Below are positions 24,131 through 31,623 of a stretch of DNA of 64,000 bases, piece by piece. Made by a program: the position numbers and the translations under genes. Under the pieces are notes generated by a model. It saw only the letters and a program-made list of their open reading frames with translations. It was not told where the DNA came from and ran no database searches. Source of the DNA: Actinoallomurus oryzae (GTDB lineage: Bacteria > Actinomycetota > Actinomycetes > Streptosporangiales > Streptosporangiaceae); NCBI RefSeq assembly GCF_039541955.1, contig NZ_BAABHF010000043.1, positions 1 to 64,000 of the forward strand, read 5' to 3'. Position 1 is the first letter of the stretch; each line of letters opens with the position of its first letter.

Positions 24131-25438
24131 ATGACGGAATCGCTGAAATTATTCGGTTCCGAGCTTCGGCGAATGCGAATGGAGGCCGGCCTCTCACTGG
24201 CACAGTTCGGTGAGCGCCTGCATTACAGCAAGGGCTATCTCAGCAAGATCGAGACCGGACGCAAATCACCTTCGGCGGAGTTGGCACGAATGTGCGACAC
24301 CGAACTCCACGCCGACGGGGCGCTCCTTTCTCTTGTCGCCGAACGGCCGACCGAGGTCACGTCTTCCGAAATGCCGTCGCTCGAAATGGTCACCGACGAT
24401 GGCGAGGTATGGCTGATGAATCTCGGGCCGGACGGGGCGGGCTGGTTCCGCCCGATCAGCCGACGGGACGCGCTCGCGGTGAGCGCGTCATCGATGGCTG
24501 GTCTCACCCTCAGCGCGCACGGCATCTCCGCGACCGCCAAGGAGCCGACGGCGCTCACGGCGTTCCGATCACTGTTCGACCACTACCGGACCCTCGGCCA
24601 GACGGCCAGCCCGGGCGTCGTGCTGCCGCCGGTCATCGCGCAGACCCGCATCCTGAGCGTCCTCGCGTCCGAGGCGCCGGCGGGCCACCGCGACGACCTG
24701 CTGACACTCGGGGCGCGCTTCGCCGAGTACGCCGGCTGGATGGCCCAGGAGTCCGGAGAGGAGAAGGCCGCTCTCTGGCTGACCGCCCGCGCGGTCAGCA
24801 TGGCGGAGGCGGGCGACGACCACGACCTGGCGGTCTACGCGCTGATCCGCCGCGCCCTCGTGACGCTCTACCGCGGCGACGCCAGGCAGACCGTCGCGCT
24901 GGCGCGCCAGGCGCAGGCCCACTCGGAAACACCGCCCCGCATCCGCGGGCTGGCCGCGCAGCGCGAGGCCCAGGGCCACGCGCTCGCCGGCGACTACGAC
25001 GCCTGCATGCGCAGCCTCGACCGGGCCCGCGAGCTCCTCGCCGCGCCCGCCGGGAGCACGGAAGCGCCGGTGCTCGGGTCGACGAACGTGCCCGACACCG
25101 TCATGACGGTCACCGGCTGGTGCCTCTACGAGCTGGGCCGGCCGAAGGAGGCGAGCGAGATCCTCGACGCCCAGGTCGCCCGCATCCGGCCCGAGGCGCT
25201 CCGCTCCCGCGCCAGGTACGGCGTGCGCCAGGCACTGGCGCACGCCGCCGCGGGCGAGATCGAGCACGCGTGCGCGCTGACGACGCGCCTCCTCGGCATC
25301 ACCTCCGTCGTCAGCTCGGCGACGATCACCTCCGACCTGCGCCGCCTGGCCCGGACGCTGTCGCGCCGGCACTCGAATCCCACGGTGCGCGAGCTCTATC
25401 CCGCGCTCACCGCGGCGCTGGAGACCTCGGCGGTGTGA
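24131..25438 (+). CDS. XRE-family regulator with C-terminal TPR-like region
   Basis: 435 residues from ATG 24131 behind ACGGAGG. The N-terminal HTH (residues about 8-70: GSELRRMRMEAGLSLAQFGE, HYSKGYLSKIETGRKSPS) matches actinobacterial XRE regulators. From about 150 to the end there are helical repeats suggestive of TPRs (AGWMAQESGEEKAALWLTA, AVYALIRRALVTLYRGDARQ, YELGRPKEASEILDAQV). Ligand or partner binding to the TPRs may control DNA binding. It is first in a same-strand run with the TIR gene 67 bp downstream, so it is a candidate regulator of that module. An upstream in-frame extension is Pro/Arg-rich and rejected as coding. Confidence 0.85.
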   Translation: MTESLKLFGSELRRMRMEAGLSLAQFGERLHYSKGYLSKIETGRKSPSAELARMCDTELHADGALLSLVAERPTEVTSSEMPSLEMVTDDGEVWLMNLGPDGAGWFRPISRRDALAVSASSMAGLTLSAHGISATAKEPTALTAFRSLFDHYRTLGQTASPGVVLPPVIAQTRILSVLASEAPAGHRDDLLTLGARFAEYAGWMAQESGEEKAALWLTARAVSMAEAGDDHDLAVYALIRRALVTLYRGDARQTVALARQAQAHSETPPRIRGLAAQREAQGHALAGDYDACMRSLDRARELLAAPAGSTEAPVLGSTNVPDTVMTVTGWCLYELGRPKEASEILDAQVARIRPEALRSRARYGVRQALAHAAAGEIEHACALTTRLLGITSVVSSATITSDLRRLARTLSRRHSNPTVRELYPALTAALETSAV

Positions 25439-25505
25439 ACACCACCCTGCGGGCGACCCACCAGAGACACGACTTCGGCCAGGCCGGCGATCAAGGGAGA
25501 GAGCC

Positions 25506-26114
25506 ATGACCACCGTCTTCGTCAACTACCGTACGAGCGACGAGGAGAACGTCGCCGCACTGCTCGAGCACGCGCTGTCCGAGCGGTTCGCCTCCGACGT
25601 CTTCTTCCGCGCCGCCAAATCGATCAAGCCGGGCGACGACTTCGAAGAAGCGCTGCTGAGGGGCGTGCGCCGAAGCTCCGCCCTCCTCGCCGTCATCGGT
25701 CCCCGCTGGCTCGAGGTCCGCGACGAGCACGACGTCCGCAAGATCGACAAAGCGTCCGACTGGGTGCGGCGCGAGATCGTCGAGGCCTTCGACCTCGGCA
25801 TCCGCGTGGTGCCCGTGCTGATCGGCGAGGCGGAACCCCTGCGGAAGGACGCTCTCCCCGCCGGGCTCGAACGCCTCGCCACGTGCCAGTACGTCCGGCT
25901 CCGCAGCCGCGACATGGAGGCCGACCTCGACCGGCTCGCCACCACGCTCATCGAGCTGGTGCCCGAGCTCCGCGACGCGAACGTGGTCCCGCCGGCGGGG
26001 AGCACGGTGAACAACGCCTACGGCAACGCACGGGTCGGCATGCAGGCGGGCACCATTGTCGGCGACATCAACTTCGGCGACTTCCTCGCGCGGGACGAAC
26101 GGGACGGCCGATGA
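25506..26114 (+). CDS. TIR-domain protein with C-terminal amyloid-signalling-like motif
   Basis: 202 residues behind GGGAGAGAGCC. Residues 1-150 form a bacterial TIR domain: TVFVNYRTSDEE in strand A, FFRAAKSIKPGDDFEEALL as the BB-loop region, ALLAVIGPRWL, and DWVRREIVEAFDLGIRVVPVL. Glu90 in WVRRE is at the position of the catalytic Glu of NAD-cleaving TIRs, so NADase activity is plausible. A linker leads to residues 166-190 with VNNAYGNARVGMQAGTIVGD, nearly the same as the N-terminus of the next protein. Such Gly/Asn/Gln motifs resemble BASS or RHIM-like prion-type signalling motifs. The downstream gene overlaps by ATGA. Confidence 0.85.
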   Translation: MTTVFVNYRTSDEENVAALLEHALSERFASDVFFRAAKSIKPGDDFEEALLRGVRRSSALLAVIGPRWLEVRDEHDVRKIDKASDWVRREIVEAFDLGIRVVPVLIGEAEPLRKDALPAGLERLATCQYVRLRSRDMEADLDRLATTLIELVPELRDANVVPPAGSTVNNAYGNARVGMQAGTIVGDINFGDFLARDERDGR

Positions 26115-28207
26115 GCCCGGCTCGGGAACGGCGACGGCCCCGGCCGTCCACGGTCAACACCGCGTCGGACAACGCGCGCATCGGCATCCAGGGCACGGTC
26201 ATCGGCGACGTCCGGTACGAGATCAAGGACGGCGACCCGCCCGAGAAGAAGTTCGCGGTCGCCAAGCGCTGCCTCGCCGGCAAGATGCCGCCCCAGGCGA
26301 GACGGCTCATCGAGGAGGCCGTCCAGGAGGCGCTCGTCACCCCGGAGTCGACCGGCTCTCTGGTGAACGAGGTCGCCTACTACTGGACCATCGCGGTGCT
26401 GAGCGACCAGCCCTTCGAGGTGCTCGAGCGGGAGGAGTTCGCCGCGCTCGACCGGGCGCGGTGGCTCTGCCAGAAGGGCCCCGCCGACGAGTGGCGCGAC
26501 GCGCACCGCGCGGTCACCGGGCTCATCGCGTGCCTCCAGGGGCAGGAGCAGACCGGCACCTTCGACTCGGGCGCGCTCGACGCCTTCCTGTCCGCCTTCG
26601 ACCGGCTCCCGGACGACCGCCGCCGTGAGATCTACCGCCACCTGGATCCCATCCTGTCCAACGTGCTGCGGGACCGGCGGGAGGCCGACCTTCTCGACAT
26701 CGCCCGCAGGCAGCGCACGGCGGACGACCGCGAGGAACGGGTGTGGAAGTTCTTCGAGCCGGACCCGGAACCACCGCGGCCGAAGCCGTTACGACGGCCC
26801 GGCTTCGGGCCGTTCGAGCAGGCGGCGGCCGTCTGCGGAGCCGCGCTGGTCGCGGGCGGGCTCGCCCTGGCGTTCACGCTCGTCGCCCTCGGCAGCGCCG
26901 ACACGGCCGTGATCACCGGAGGCGTCGTCCTCGCCGGCGCCTGGATCCTGCTGCTCTGGGGGCCCGGCCAGCTGCCCGGCCGGTACTCGGCGCTGTATCC
27001 CCGGCGGCCACGGCCCGCGTCGACCGACTTCAGCGTTCACGTGGAGCGGACCGTCCGGCAGCAGTTCGACAAGCACGCGCCGACGTCGGCCGCGCAGCGA
27101 TCGCGGTGGGCGGTCGCGACCATGAGGGCCCGTACGCTGCTGGCGCAGGACATCGCCGACCGGTACGCCGAGCCGGAGGTGTCGCCCGGCGCGGTCGACT
27201 GGCTGATCGCCTGGTACGCCGAGAACACCGCACGCCGGTGGACCGCCCGCGAGCCGGAGGACCCCGACCGCCTGCTGAGGCTCTCGATGCTGGTCGTGGG
27301 GCTCGCCACGTTCGTCGGCGGCTGGTACTACGCGCTGGACGAGATGACCAAGGTCCAGAAGACGGTCGCGTTCGTGGCGGTGCTGTGGCTGGTGGCCGGT
27401 GCCGTCCTCCTGGCGCGGAGCCGGGCCGACGTGTACGTCGCGCGGCGGCACAGCGCCGCCGCCGACCAGGCCGAGGCCGACCGGATCCTGGAGGAGGAGA
27501 CGTTCGCCCACGAGGAGCGGGTCGAGCTCCTCGCCGACCGGCCGGACGACGACGAGATGGCCCAGTGGCTGGACTACGACAAGATCTATCTCAAGACGCT
27601 GGCCATGAACCAGTACGGGCTGACGAACCGCGACCTGATCACCCACGCCGTCCTCCCCGAGGGCACCGAGACCGCGCGCCGCTCCCGCGTCAAGGGCGGG
27701 CAGCCGCGCTTCTCCGCATACGTCGTCTGGGTGTTCCTGCTCACCGTGTCCGGCGTACGCCAGGTGAAGATGCACCTGGACTTCCCGACCGGCGTCGCGA
27801 GCGACCAGCAGCGCACGGCCTTCCGCTATGACGCGATCGCCTCGGCCCAGGTGGAGGAGGTCGGCATCCGGTTCGACGACGGCCACCGCGAGGTCGTCCT
27901 CCCACGTACCGACGAGGAGAAGGACCGGATCAGGAAGTCCGCCGTGCCCATCTACCAGGAGTTCCGGCTGGAGCTCGTCAACCGGCACACCATCGGCATC
28001 ACGGTGGACACGTTCAACGCGGTGCTGCTCGAACAGTTGCTGGAGGAGCAGCAGGCGCCGCCGTCGCCCGACCTGGCCGACCTCACCGGTGCGCTGAGCC
28101 TGCTGGAGACGGTCGCCGCGGACGGCCGGAAGTGGCTCGAACAGACGAGGATCCGGCGCGGCTACAAGCCGCTCGACACCGAGCCGGACTTTCCGGCCAC
28201 TGCGTAA
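26111..28207 (+). CDS. Four-helix membrane protein with N-terminal motif shared with the TIR protein; unknown function
   Basis: 698 residues from ATG 26111. Residues 14-36 hold VNTASDNARIGIQGTVIGD, matching the TIR C-terminal motif almost position by position. A soluble, mostly helical region follows (about 40-230). Two hydrophobic helices lie near 238-282 and two more near 390-434, separated by a polar segment. A cytoplasmic-looking C-terminal region (about 440-698) contains FRYDAIASAQVEEVGIRFDD and FRLELVNRHTIGITVDTFN, resembling a small beta domain. No known family was recognised. Homotypic motif contact could recruit the TIR protein to the membrane, making this a sensor or an effector partner. 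It overlaps the TIR gene by four bases. Confidence 0.8.
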   Translation: MSPARERRRPRPSTVNTASDNARIGIQGTVIGDVRYEIKDGDPPEKKFAVAKRCLAGKMPPQARRLIEEAVQEALVTPESTGSLVNEVAYYWTIAVLSDQPFEVLEREEFAALDRARWLCQKGPADEWRDAHRAVTGLIACLQGQEQTGTFDSGALDAFLSAFDRLPDDRRREIYRHLDPILSNVLRDRREADLLDIARRQRTADDREERVWKFFEPDPEPPRPKPLRRPGFGPFEQAAAVCGAALVAGGLALAFTLVALGSADTAVITGGVVLAGAWILLLWGPGQLPGRYSALYPRRPRPASTDFSVHVERTVRQQFDKHAPTSAAQRSRWAVATMRARTLLAQDIADRYAEPEVSPGAVDWLIAWYAENTARRWTAREPEDPDRLLRLSMLVVGLATFVGGWYYALDEMTKVQKTVAFVAVLWLVAGAVLLARSRADVYVARRHSAAADQAEADRILEEETFAHEERVELLADRPDDDEMAQWLDYDKIYLKTLAMNQYGLTNRDLITHAVLPEGTETARRSRVKGGQPRFSAYVVWVFLLTVSGVRQVKMHLDFPTGVASDQQRTAFRYDAIASAQVEEVGIRFDDGHREVVLPRTDEEKDRIRKSAVPIYQEFRLELVNRHTIGITVDTFNAVLLEQLLEEQQAPPSPDLADLTGALSLLETVAADGRKWLEQTRIRRGYKPLDTEPDFPATA

Positions 28208-28218
28208 GGAGCCCGATC

Positions 28219-28935
28219 ATGCAGTGCCCCTGGTGCTCCAACACGAACTTCCTGCCCCGCGTCCTCTGCGCGCACTGCAACGAGGAACTCTTCCCCAAAC
28301 CGGTGACCGACGAGCAGACCGCACGGCACGAGAAGCCACCGGACGACGGCGAACGCACCCGGGCCGGCGCGGCGCAGTGGAAGAGCCTCGCCGTGTCGCT
28401 GTGCACGGCCGCGGGGCTCGGCCTCGGCGGCGTGACCTCCTACCACCACTGGCCCGTGAAGCCCGCTCCGGCGCAGGCCGTCCAGAATTCCGCGCCGCTG
28501 CCCGACCCGGCCGAAGAGCTGACGGCGATGAACACCTTCCTGCAGACCGTGCAGTCGACCCGGACGGAGATGCCCGACACTCTCGGCGCGTGCGAGTACG
28601 CCGCCTCGGACGTCGAGCTGCTCGCCGAGGTCGTCCAGGAGCGAACCCAGCAGGTGAGCGAGGCGACCGCCCTGCGGGTCGACGACATCGTCGACGGAGG
28701 CGGGCTCCGGCAGGCACTGATCTCGATGACCGTCGCGACGCTGACCGCGGACAAGAGGTACCTCACCTGGGCCCGCCGCGCCGGGTCGAGCAGCGTGTGC
28801 AGTGACGCCGGCGGGAACGACGCGATCAACAAGGCCAACCAGACGGCCGCCGACGCCAAACGCGCCTTCGTCCGGGTGTGGAACGCCGACGCCTCCAGGT
28901 ACGGCCAGCCGACCTACGAGTGGAACGACTTCTAG
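28219..28935 (+). CDS. Zinc-ribbon single-pass membrane protein, last gene of the TIR module
   Basis: 238 residues from ATG 28219, with TAAGGAG overlapping the previous stop. The N-terminus is a CxxC-x10-CxxC zinc ribbon (Cys3, Cys6, Cys17, Cys20). One transmembrane helix lies near 56-73. The remaining roughly 165 residues are probably extracytoplasmic and contain two cysteines (LGACEYAASDV and SSSVCSDAGG) able to form a disulfide, in a helical domain of unknown family. Eleven bases separate it from the membrane-protein gene, so the two are co-expressed. It could be an accessory sensor for the TIR/membrane-protein pair. Confidence 0.75.
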   Translation: MQCPWCSNTNFLPRVLCAHCNEELFPKPVTDEQTARHEKPPDDGERTRAGAAQWKSLAVSLCTAAGLGLGGVTSYHHWPVKPAPAQAVQNSAPLPDPAEELTAMNTFLQTVQSTRTEMPDTLGACEYAASDVELLAEVVQERTQQVSEATALRVDDIVDGGGLRQALISMTVATLTADKRYLTWARRAGSSSVCSDAGGNDAINKANQTAADAKRAFVRVWNADASRYGQPTYEWNDF

Positions 28936-28942
28936 CGGAGGT

Positions 28943-29731
28943 TCAGGAGGGGCGGCGGCCCGCGCGGGCGATCTGACGGCTCTGGGCGACCAGACGGCCG
29001 GCCGCGTCCCAGACCTCGACGTCCTCGTCGAACCAGCCGTCGCTGACGAGGCGGCCGCTGCCGTACAGGGCGAGCGGTCCGGGCGCCGGTACCGCCCGCA
29101 TGTGCCAGGTCAGCTCGACCGTGGGCGACCAGCCGTACCGTCCGGTGTTGAGCACGACCGGCGGGAGCGCGTCGACGGCGAGCGCCAGCAGGACGCCGTC
29201 GGGCTCGTACGCCTCCCGGAGCCGGAAGTAGGAGCGCATCTCCGGCCGGCCGCCCGGGCGGCCGTCGAGCCAGCCCATGGTGGCCGGGTCGTACCGCATG
29301 TCGACCCGGGCGGTGAACCCGTCCTCCTTGTCGCCGCCGAAGGTGACGCACTCCTCGATCGCCGGGAGACGGCCGGGGTCCTCGGAGAAGAGAGGCTCGG
29401 CGTCGCCGTCGAGGGTTCCGGTGGTGATCAGGGCGTCGACGACCGGGGCGTCGTCCTGGACGAGGGAGACGCGGGCGACCTCGGCCGTACGCCCGGACTT
29501 GCGCGTCTCGACCAGCACCTCGGCGGGGCCGGGCTTGGCGACCCGCAGGAAGCTCGCGGCGGTGGAGATCGGGTGCGGACGGCCGGAGGCGTCCAGGGCG
29601 GCCCGCGCGAGGACGGCCATCAGGTAGCCGCCGTTGAGCGCCTGTTCGAACCCGAAGTCGCCGTCGAGCGCGACGGCGTAACGCCCCTCGCCCGTACGCC
29701 GTACCGCCGTCGCCTCGCCGAAGCCGTTCAT
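28943..29731 (-). CDS. Acyl-CoA thioesterase family protein (double hotdog, TesB-like)
   Basis: 262 residues from ATG 29731. The pattern GDFGFEQALNGGYLMAVLARAAL near the N-terminus and HPISTAASFLRVAKPGPAEVLVE fit the actinobacterial thioesterase family with two fused hotdog folds. The C-terminal half ends with the typical GWFDEDVEVWDAAGRLVAQSRQIAR. It probably hydrolyses acyl-CoA esters in the cytoplasm. The start overlaps the stop of cassette copy B (ATGA), whose end supplies the GAAGGAGG ribosome-binding site. It is convergent with the TIR module, 7 bp away. Confidence 0.83.
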   Translation of the reverse strand: MNGFGEATAVRRTGEGRYAVALDGDFGFEQALNGGYLMAVLARAALDASGRPHPISTAASFLRVAKPGPAEVLVETRKSGRTAEVARVSLVQDDAPVVDALITTGTLDGDAEPLFSEDPGRLPAIEECVTFGGDKEDGFTARVDMRYDPATMGWLDGRPGGRPEMRSYFRLREAYEPDGVLLALAVDALPPVVLNTGRYGWSPTVELTWHMRAVPAPGPLALYGSGRLVSDGWFDEDVEVWDAAGRLVAQSRQIARAGRRPS

Positions 29732-29799
29732 GGGCCCTCCTTCGTCGGGGGAGTGACCAGGCGCGCGTGTTGATTGATTCGCTCGCTCCGCTCGCTCAT
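29728..29799 (-). CDS. 23-residue bridging ORF (ERSE...PTKEG cassette), copy B
   Basis: ATG 29799 to TGA 29728 encodes MSERSERINQHARLVTPPTK followed by EGP. Its stop overlaps the thioesterase start, and its start overlaps the stop of copy C, giving a chain of three coupled ORFs. It shares length, ends and core DNA (CGACGAAGGAGGGC) with copy A 11 kb away. Confidence 0.55.
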   Translation of the reverse strand: MSERSERINQHARLVTPPTKEGP

Positions 29800-29867
29800 G
29801 CGCCCTCCTTCGTCGGAAGAGCGACCATGCGCGCGTGTTCTTTGACTCGCTCACTCCGTTCGCCCAT
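29796..29867 (-). CDS. 23-residue bridging ORF (ERSE...PTKEG cassette), copy C
   Basis: ATG 29867 to TGA 29796 encodes MGERSERVKEHARMVALPTK followed by EGA. It is the first of two tandem cassettes before the thioesterase, with GGTGGGGG as a possible ribosome-binding site and an AT-rich TAATTTTAG element just upstream that may be a -10 region. About 80% of the DNA matches copy B. Confidence 0.55.
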   Translation of the reverse strand: MGERSERVKEHARMVALPTKEGA

Positions 29868-30076
29868 GCCAGCCCCCACCTAAAATTAGAACGACATTCG
29901 GCATGAACCATACCGGCATGCTCCAGAGCGGTCACTCGTGCGAGGGGTCCTTCGCTCTCCGGATAGTACGAGGCGGTCCGTTCGCGTCCTGGCTTTCCGG
30001 TCGGCCGCCCCGTTGGGATCGTTGGCTTGGAGAATGTCCGGGCGGTGTGCCCGGCCCGGATCAGAACCGCGAGGCG

Positions 30077-30790
30077 ATGCCGTCTGACGAGATGACGCCG
30101 GTTGATGGAGTGAGCCATCACCTGGCGGGGCTGGCGCGGCTCTTGGAGGCTGAGGACGACGCAGCCCTCGTCGTCCAGCAGATCCTGCGGTTGGCCGAGA
30201 ACGAGGTCCCCGGCGCCGTCCACGCGGGCGCGACCATGCTGGGCCAGGACGGTGCGCCGACGCCCGTGTACACCGGCGATCTTGCGGCGCGGCTGGACGC
30301 CCTGCAGTACGACGTCGGCCAGGGCCCCTGCCTGGATGCGCTGCTCGCCGACACCGTACGCGCCGACGACCTGGCCTACGAGTCGCGGTGGCCGCGGTTC
30401 GCCCCGGTCGCGGTCGCCCGGGGCGTGCGTTCGGTCCTGGCGTTCCGCCTGTCCGTACGGATCGGCACGGTGGGCGCCCTGAGCCTGTACTCGCCGAAGC
30501 CGTACGCCTTCACCGCGGGCGCCGAGCGGGTGGGCCGCTCGGTCGCGGCGTGCGCCGCCATCGCGATGGCCACTGTCGGCGAGCGGAGCCAGCTGCGGAA
30601 CGCGCTGGAGAGCCGCGATGTCATCGGGCAGGCGAAGGGCATCTTGATGGAGCGCTACCGGATCGACGCCCAGGAGGCGTTCGCGCTGCTCAGCGCCTCG
30701 TCCCAGCACACGAACGTCAAACTGCGCGACGTCGCCGAACGGCTGGCCAAGACCGGCGAGTTCACACCCCCGCCGACCGACCGCGACTGA
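30077..30790 (+). CDS. GAF-ANTAR regulator
   Basis: 237 residues if started at ATG 30077; ATG 30092 is an alternative, and neither has a good ribosome-binding site. The GAF domain (about 20-165) contains YDVGQGPCLDALLADTVRADD, typical of actinobacterial GAF-ANTAR proteins. The ANTAR RNA-binding domain (about 175-232) shows RDVIGQAKGILMERY and LRDVAERLAKTGE. These proteins act as transcription antiterminators on paired hexaloop RNA hairpins in response to a GAF signal. The target transcript is not evident here. It is divergent from the thioesterase cassette unit. Confidence 0.87.
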   Translation: MPSDEMTPVDGVSHHLAGLARLLEAEDDAALVVQQILRLAENEVPGAVHAGATMLGQDGAPTPVYTGDLAARLDALQYDVGQGPCLDALLADTVRADDLAYESRWPRFAPVAVARGVRSVLAFRLSVRIGTVGALSLYSPKPYAFTAGAERVGRSVAACAAIAMATVGERSQLRNALESRDVIGQAKGILMERYRIDAQEAFALLSASSQHTNVKLRDVAERLAKTGEFTPPPTDRD

Positions 30791-30819
30791 CCCACGGACG
30801 GCCCGGACAGGCGCCCTCT

Positions 30820-31548
30820 CTACGGCCGCTCGCCGTCGCTCGTGCCGCCGGTCTCCGCCAGGGCGGCCCGCAGCGAGTCATAGCCCAGACCGAGGTTGAC
30901 CATGACGTCGTGGGCCAGCCCGTCGCCGACGGTGAGCAGGCCCAGGGCGAGATGTCCGGTGTCGACGCTTTCGGTGCCGGCGCGCAGCGCCTCGCGCAGC
31001 GCGTGGCGCAGGACGGTCAGCGACAGCCGGGTGAAGGGCGTCTCGTCGGGCAGCGGATCACCGGTGGGTATGCCGACGCGGCCGTCGACCGCCGCGCGCA
31101 GGGCGGCCGGACCGGCGCCGCAGGCGGCCAACGCCCGGGTGGCGGGGTCGTCTTCGCGGGAGATCAGGGCGAGCAGGAGGTGTTCGGTGCCGAGGTAGGT
31201 CTTGCGACGGCGGCGCGCCTCCTCGCGGGCCTCACCGACGACCGCGCGCAGCCCATCGGTGGTCCGGCTCCAGAATCCCTCCCGGTCACCCTGGCGCGCG
31301 TCGCCGGCCGGGATGAACCTCTTCTGCACGGCCTGCCGGCTCACGCCGAGCCGGGTGCCGATGTCGGCCCAGGAGACGCCCTCCCGACGGGCCTCGTCGA
31401 CGTAGTACCCGATGAGGTTCTCACCGAGCTCGCTGACTCGCGCCGCGACGTCGACGGCGCGGGTGAGCCGATCGAGAACGGGCGCCGCCTCCAACCCGGT
31501 GCGGACCTGATCGATCAGCGTGTCCAGGGTCACCACGGAATCACTCAT
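30820..31548 (-). CDS. Clp-N (double ClpN repeat) protein with N-terminal HTH
   Basis: 242 residues from ATG 31548, chosen because promoter and operator lie directly upstream. Residues about 1-75 include an HTH-like segment, WADIGTRLGVSRQAVQKRF. Residues about 90-230 form two Clp N-terminal repeats (YLGTEHLLLALISRED ... VDTGHLALGLLTVGDG), the domain that binds substrates or adaptors in ClpA/ClpC, here without any AAA+ module. The protein may link Clp proteolysis and transcription. Two copies of a 15-bp palindrome-like site over its promoter suggest autoregulation. Confidence 0.83.
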   Translation of the reverse strand: MSDSVVTLDTLIDQVRTGLEAAPVLDRLTRAVDVAARVSELGENLIGYYVDEARREGVSWADIGTRLGVSRQAVQKRFIPAGDARQGDREGFWSRTTDGLRAVVGEAREEARRRRKTYLGTEHLLLALISREDDPATRALAACGAGPAALRAAVDGRVGIPTGDPLPDETPFTRLSLTVLRHALREALRAGTESVDTGHLALGLLTVGDGLAHDVMVNLGLGYDSLRAALAETGGTSDGERP

Positions 31549-31551
31549 GAG

Positions 31552-31594
31552 GCAACCATAGATTGCTTCATGAGTGGGTGCAACCACAGGTTGC
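31552..31594 (-). promoter_or_regulatory. Promoter with two operator copies upstream of the Clp-N/HTH gene
   Basis: GCAACCATAGATTGC (31552-31566) and GCAACCACAGGTTGC (31580-31594) are 13 of 15 identical, each an imperfect palindrome, 28 bp apart. On the minus strand TTGCAC (31583-31578) and TATGGT (31560-31555) are spaced by 17 bp, a good -35/-10 pair that overlaps both operators. The -10 is six bases before the ATG, so the transcript is leaderless. A further GGCAACC half-site lies near 31608. Confidence 0.75.
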
Positions 31595-31623
31595 CTATCC
31601 GTTGGAAGGCAACCCGTGGGCAC

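Noticed and set aside
25506..26114. Assignment of the TIR gene to Thoeris (ThsB)
   Set aside because: No ThsA-like SIR2 or SLOG protein is encoded nearby; the neighbour is an unrelated membrane protein.
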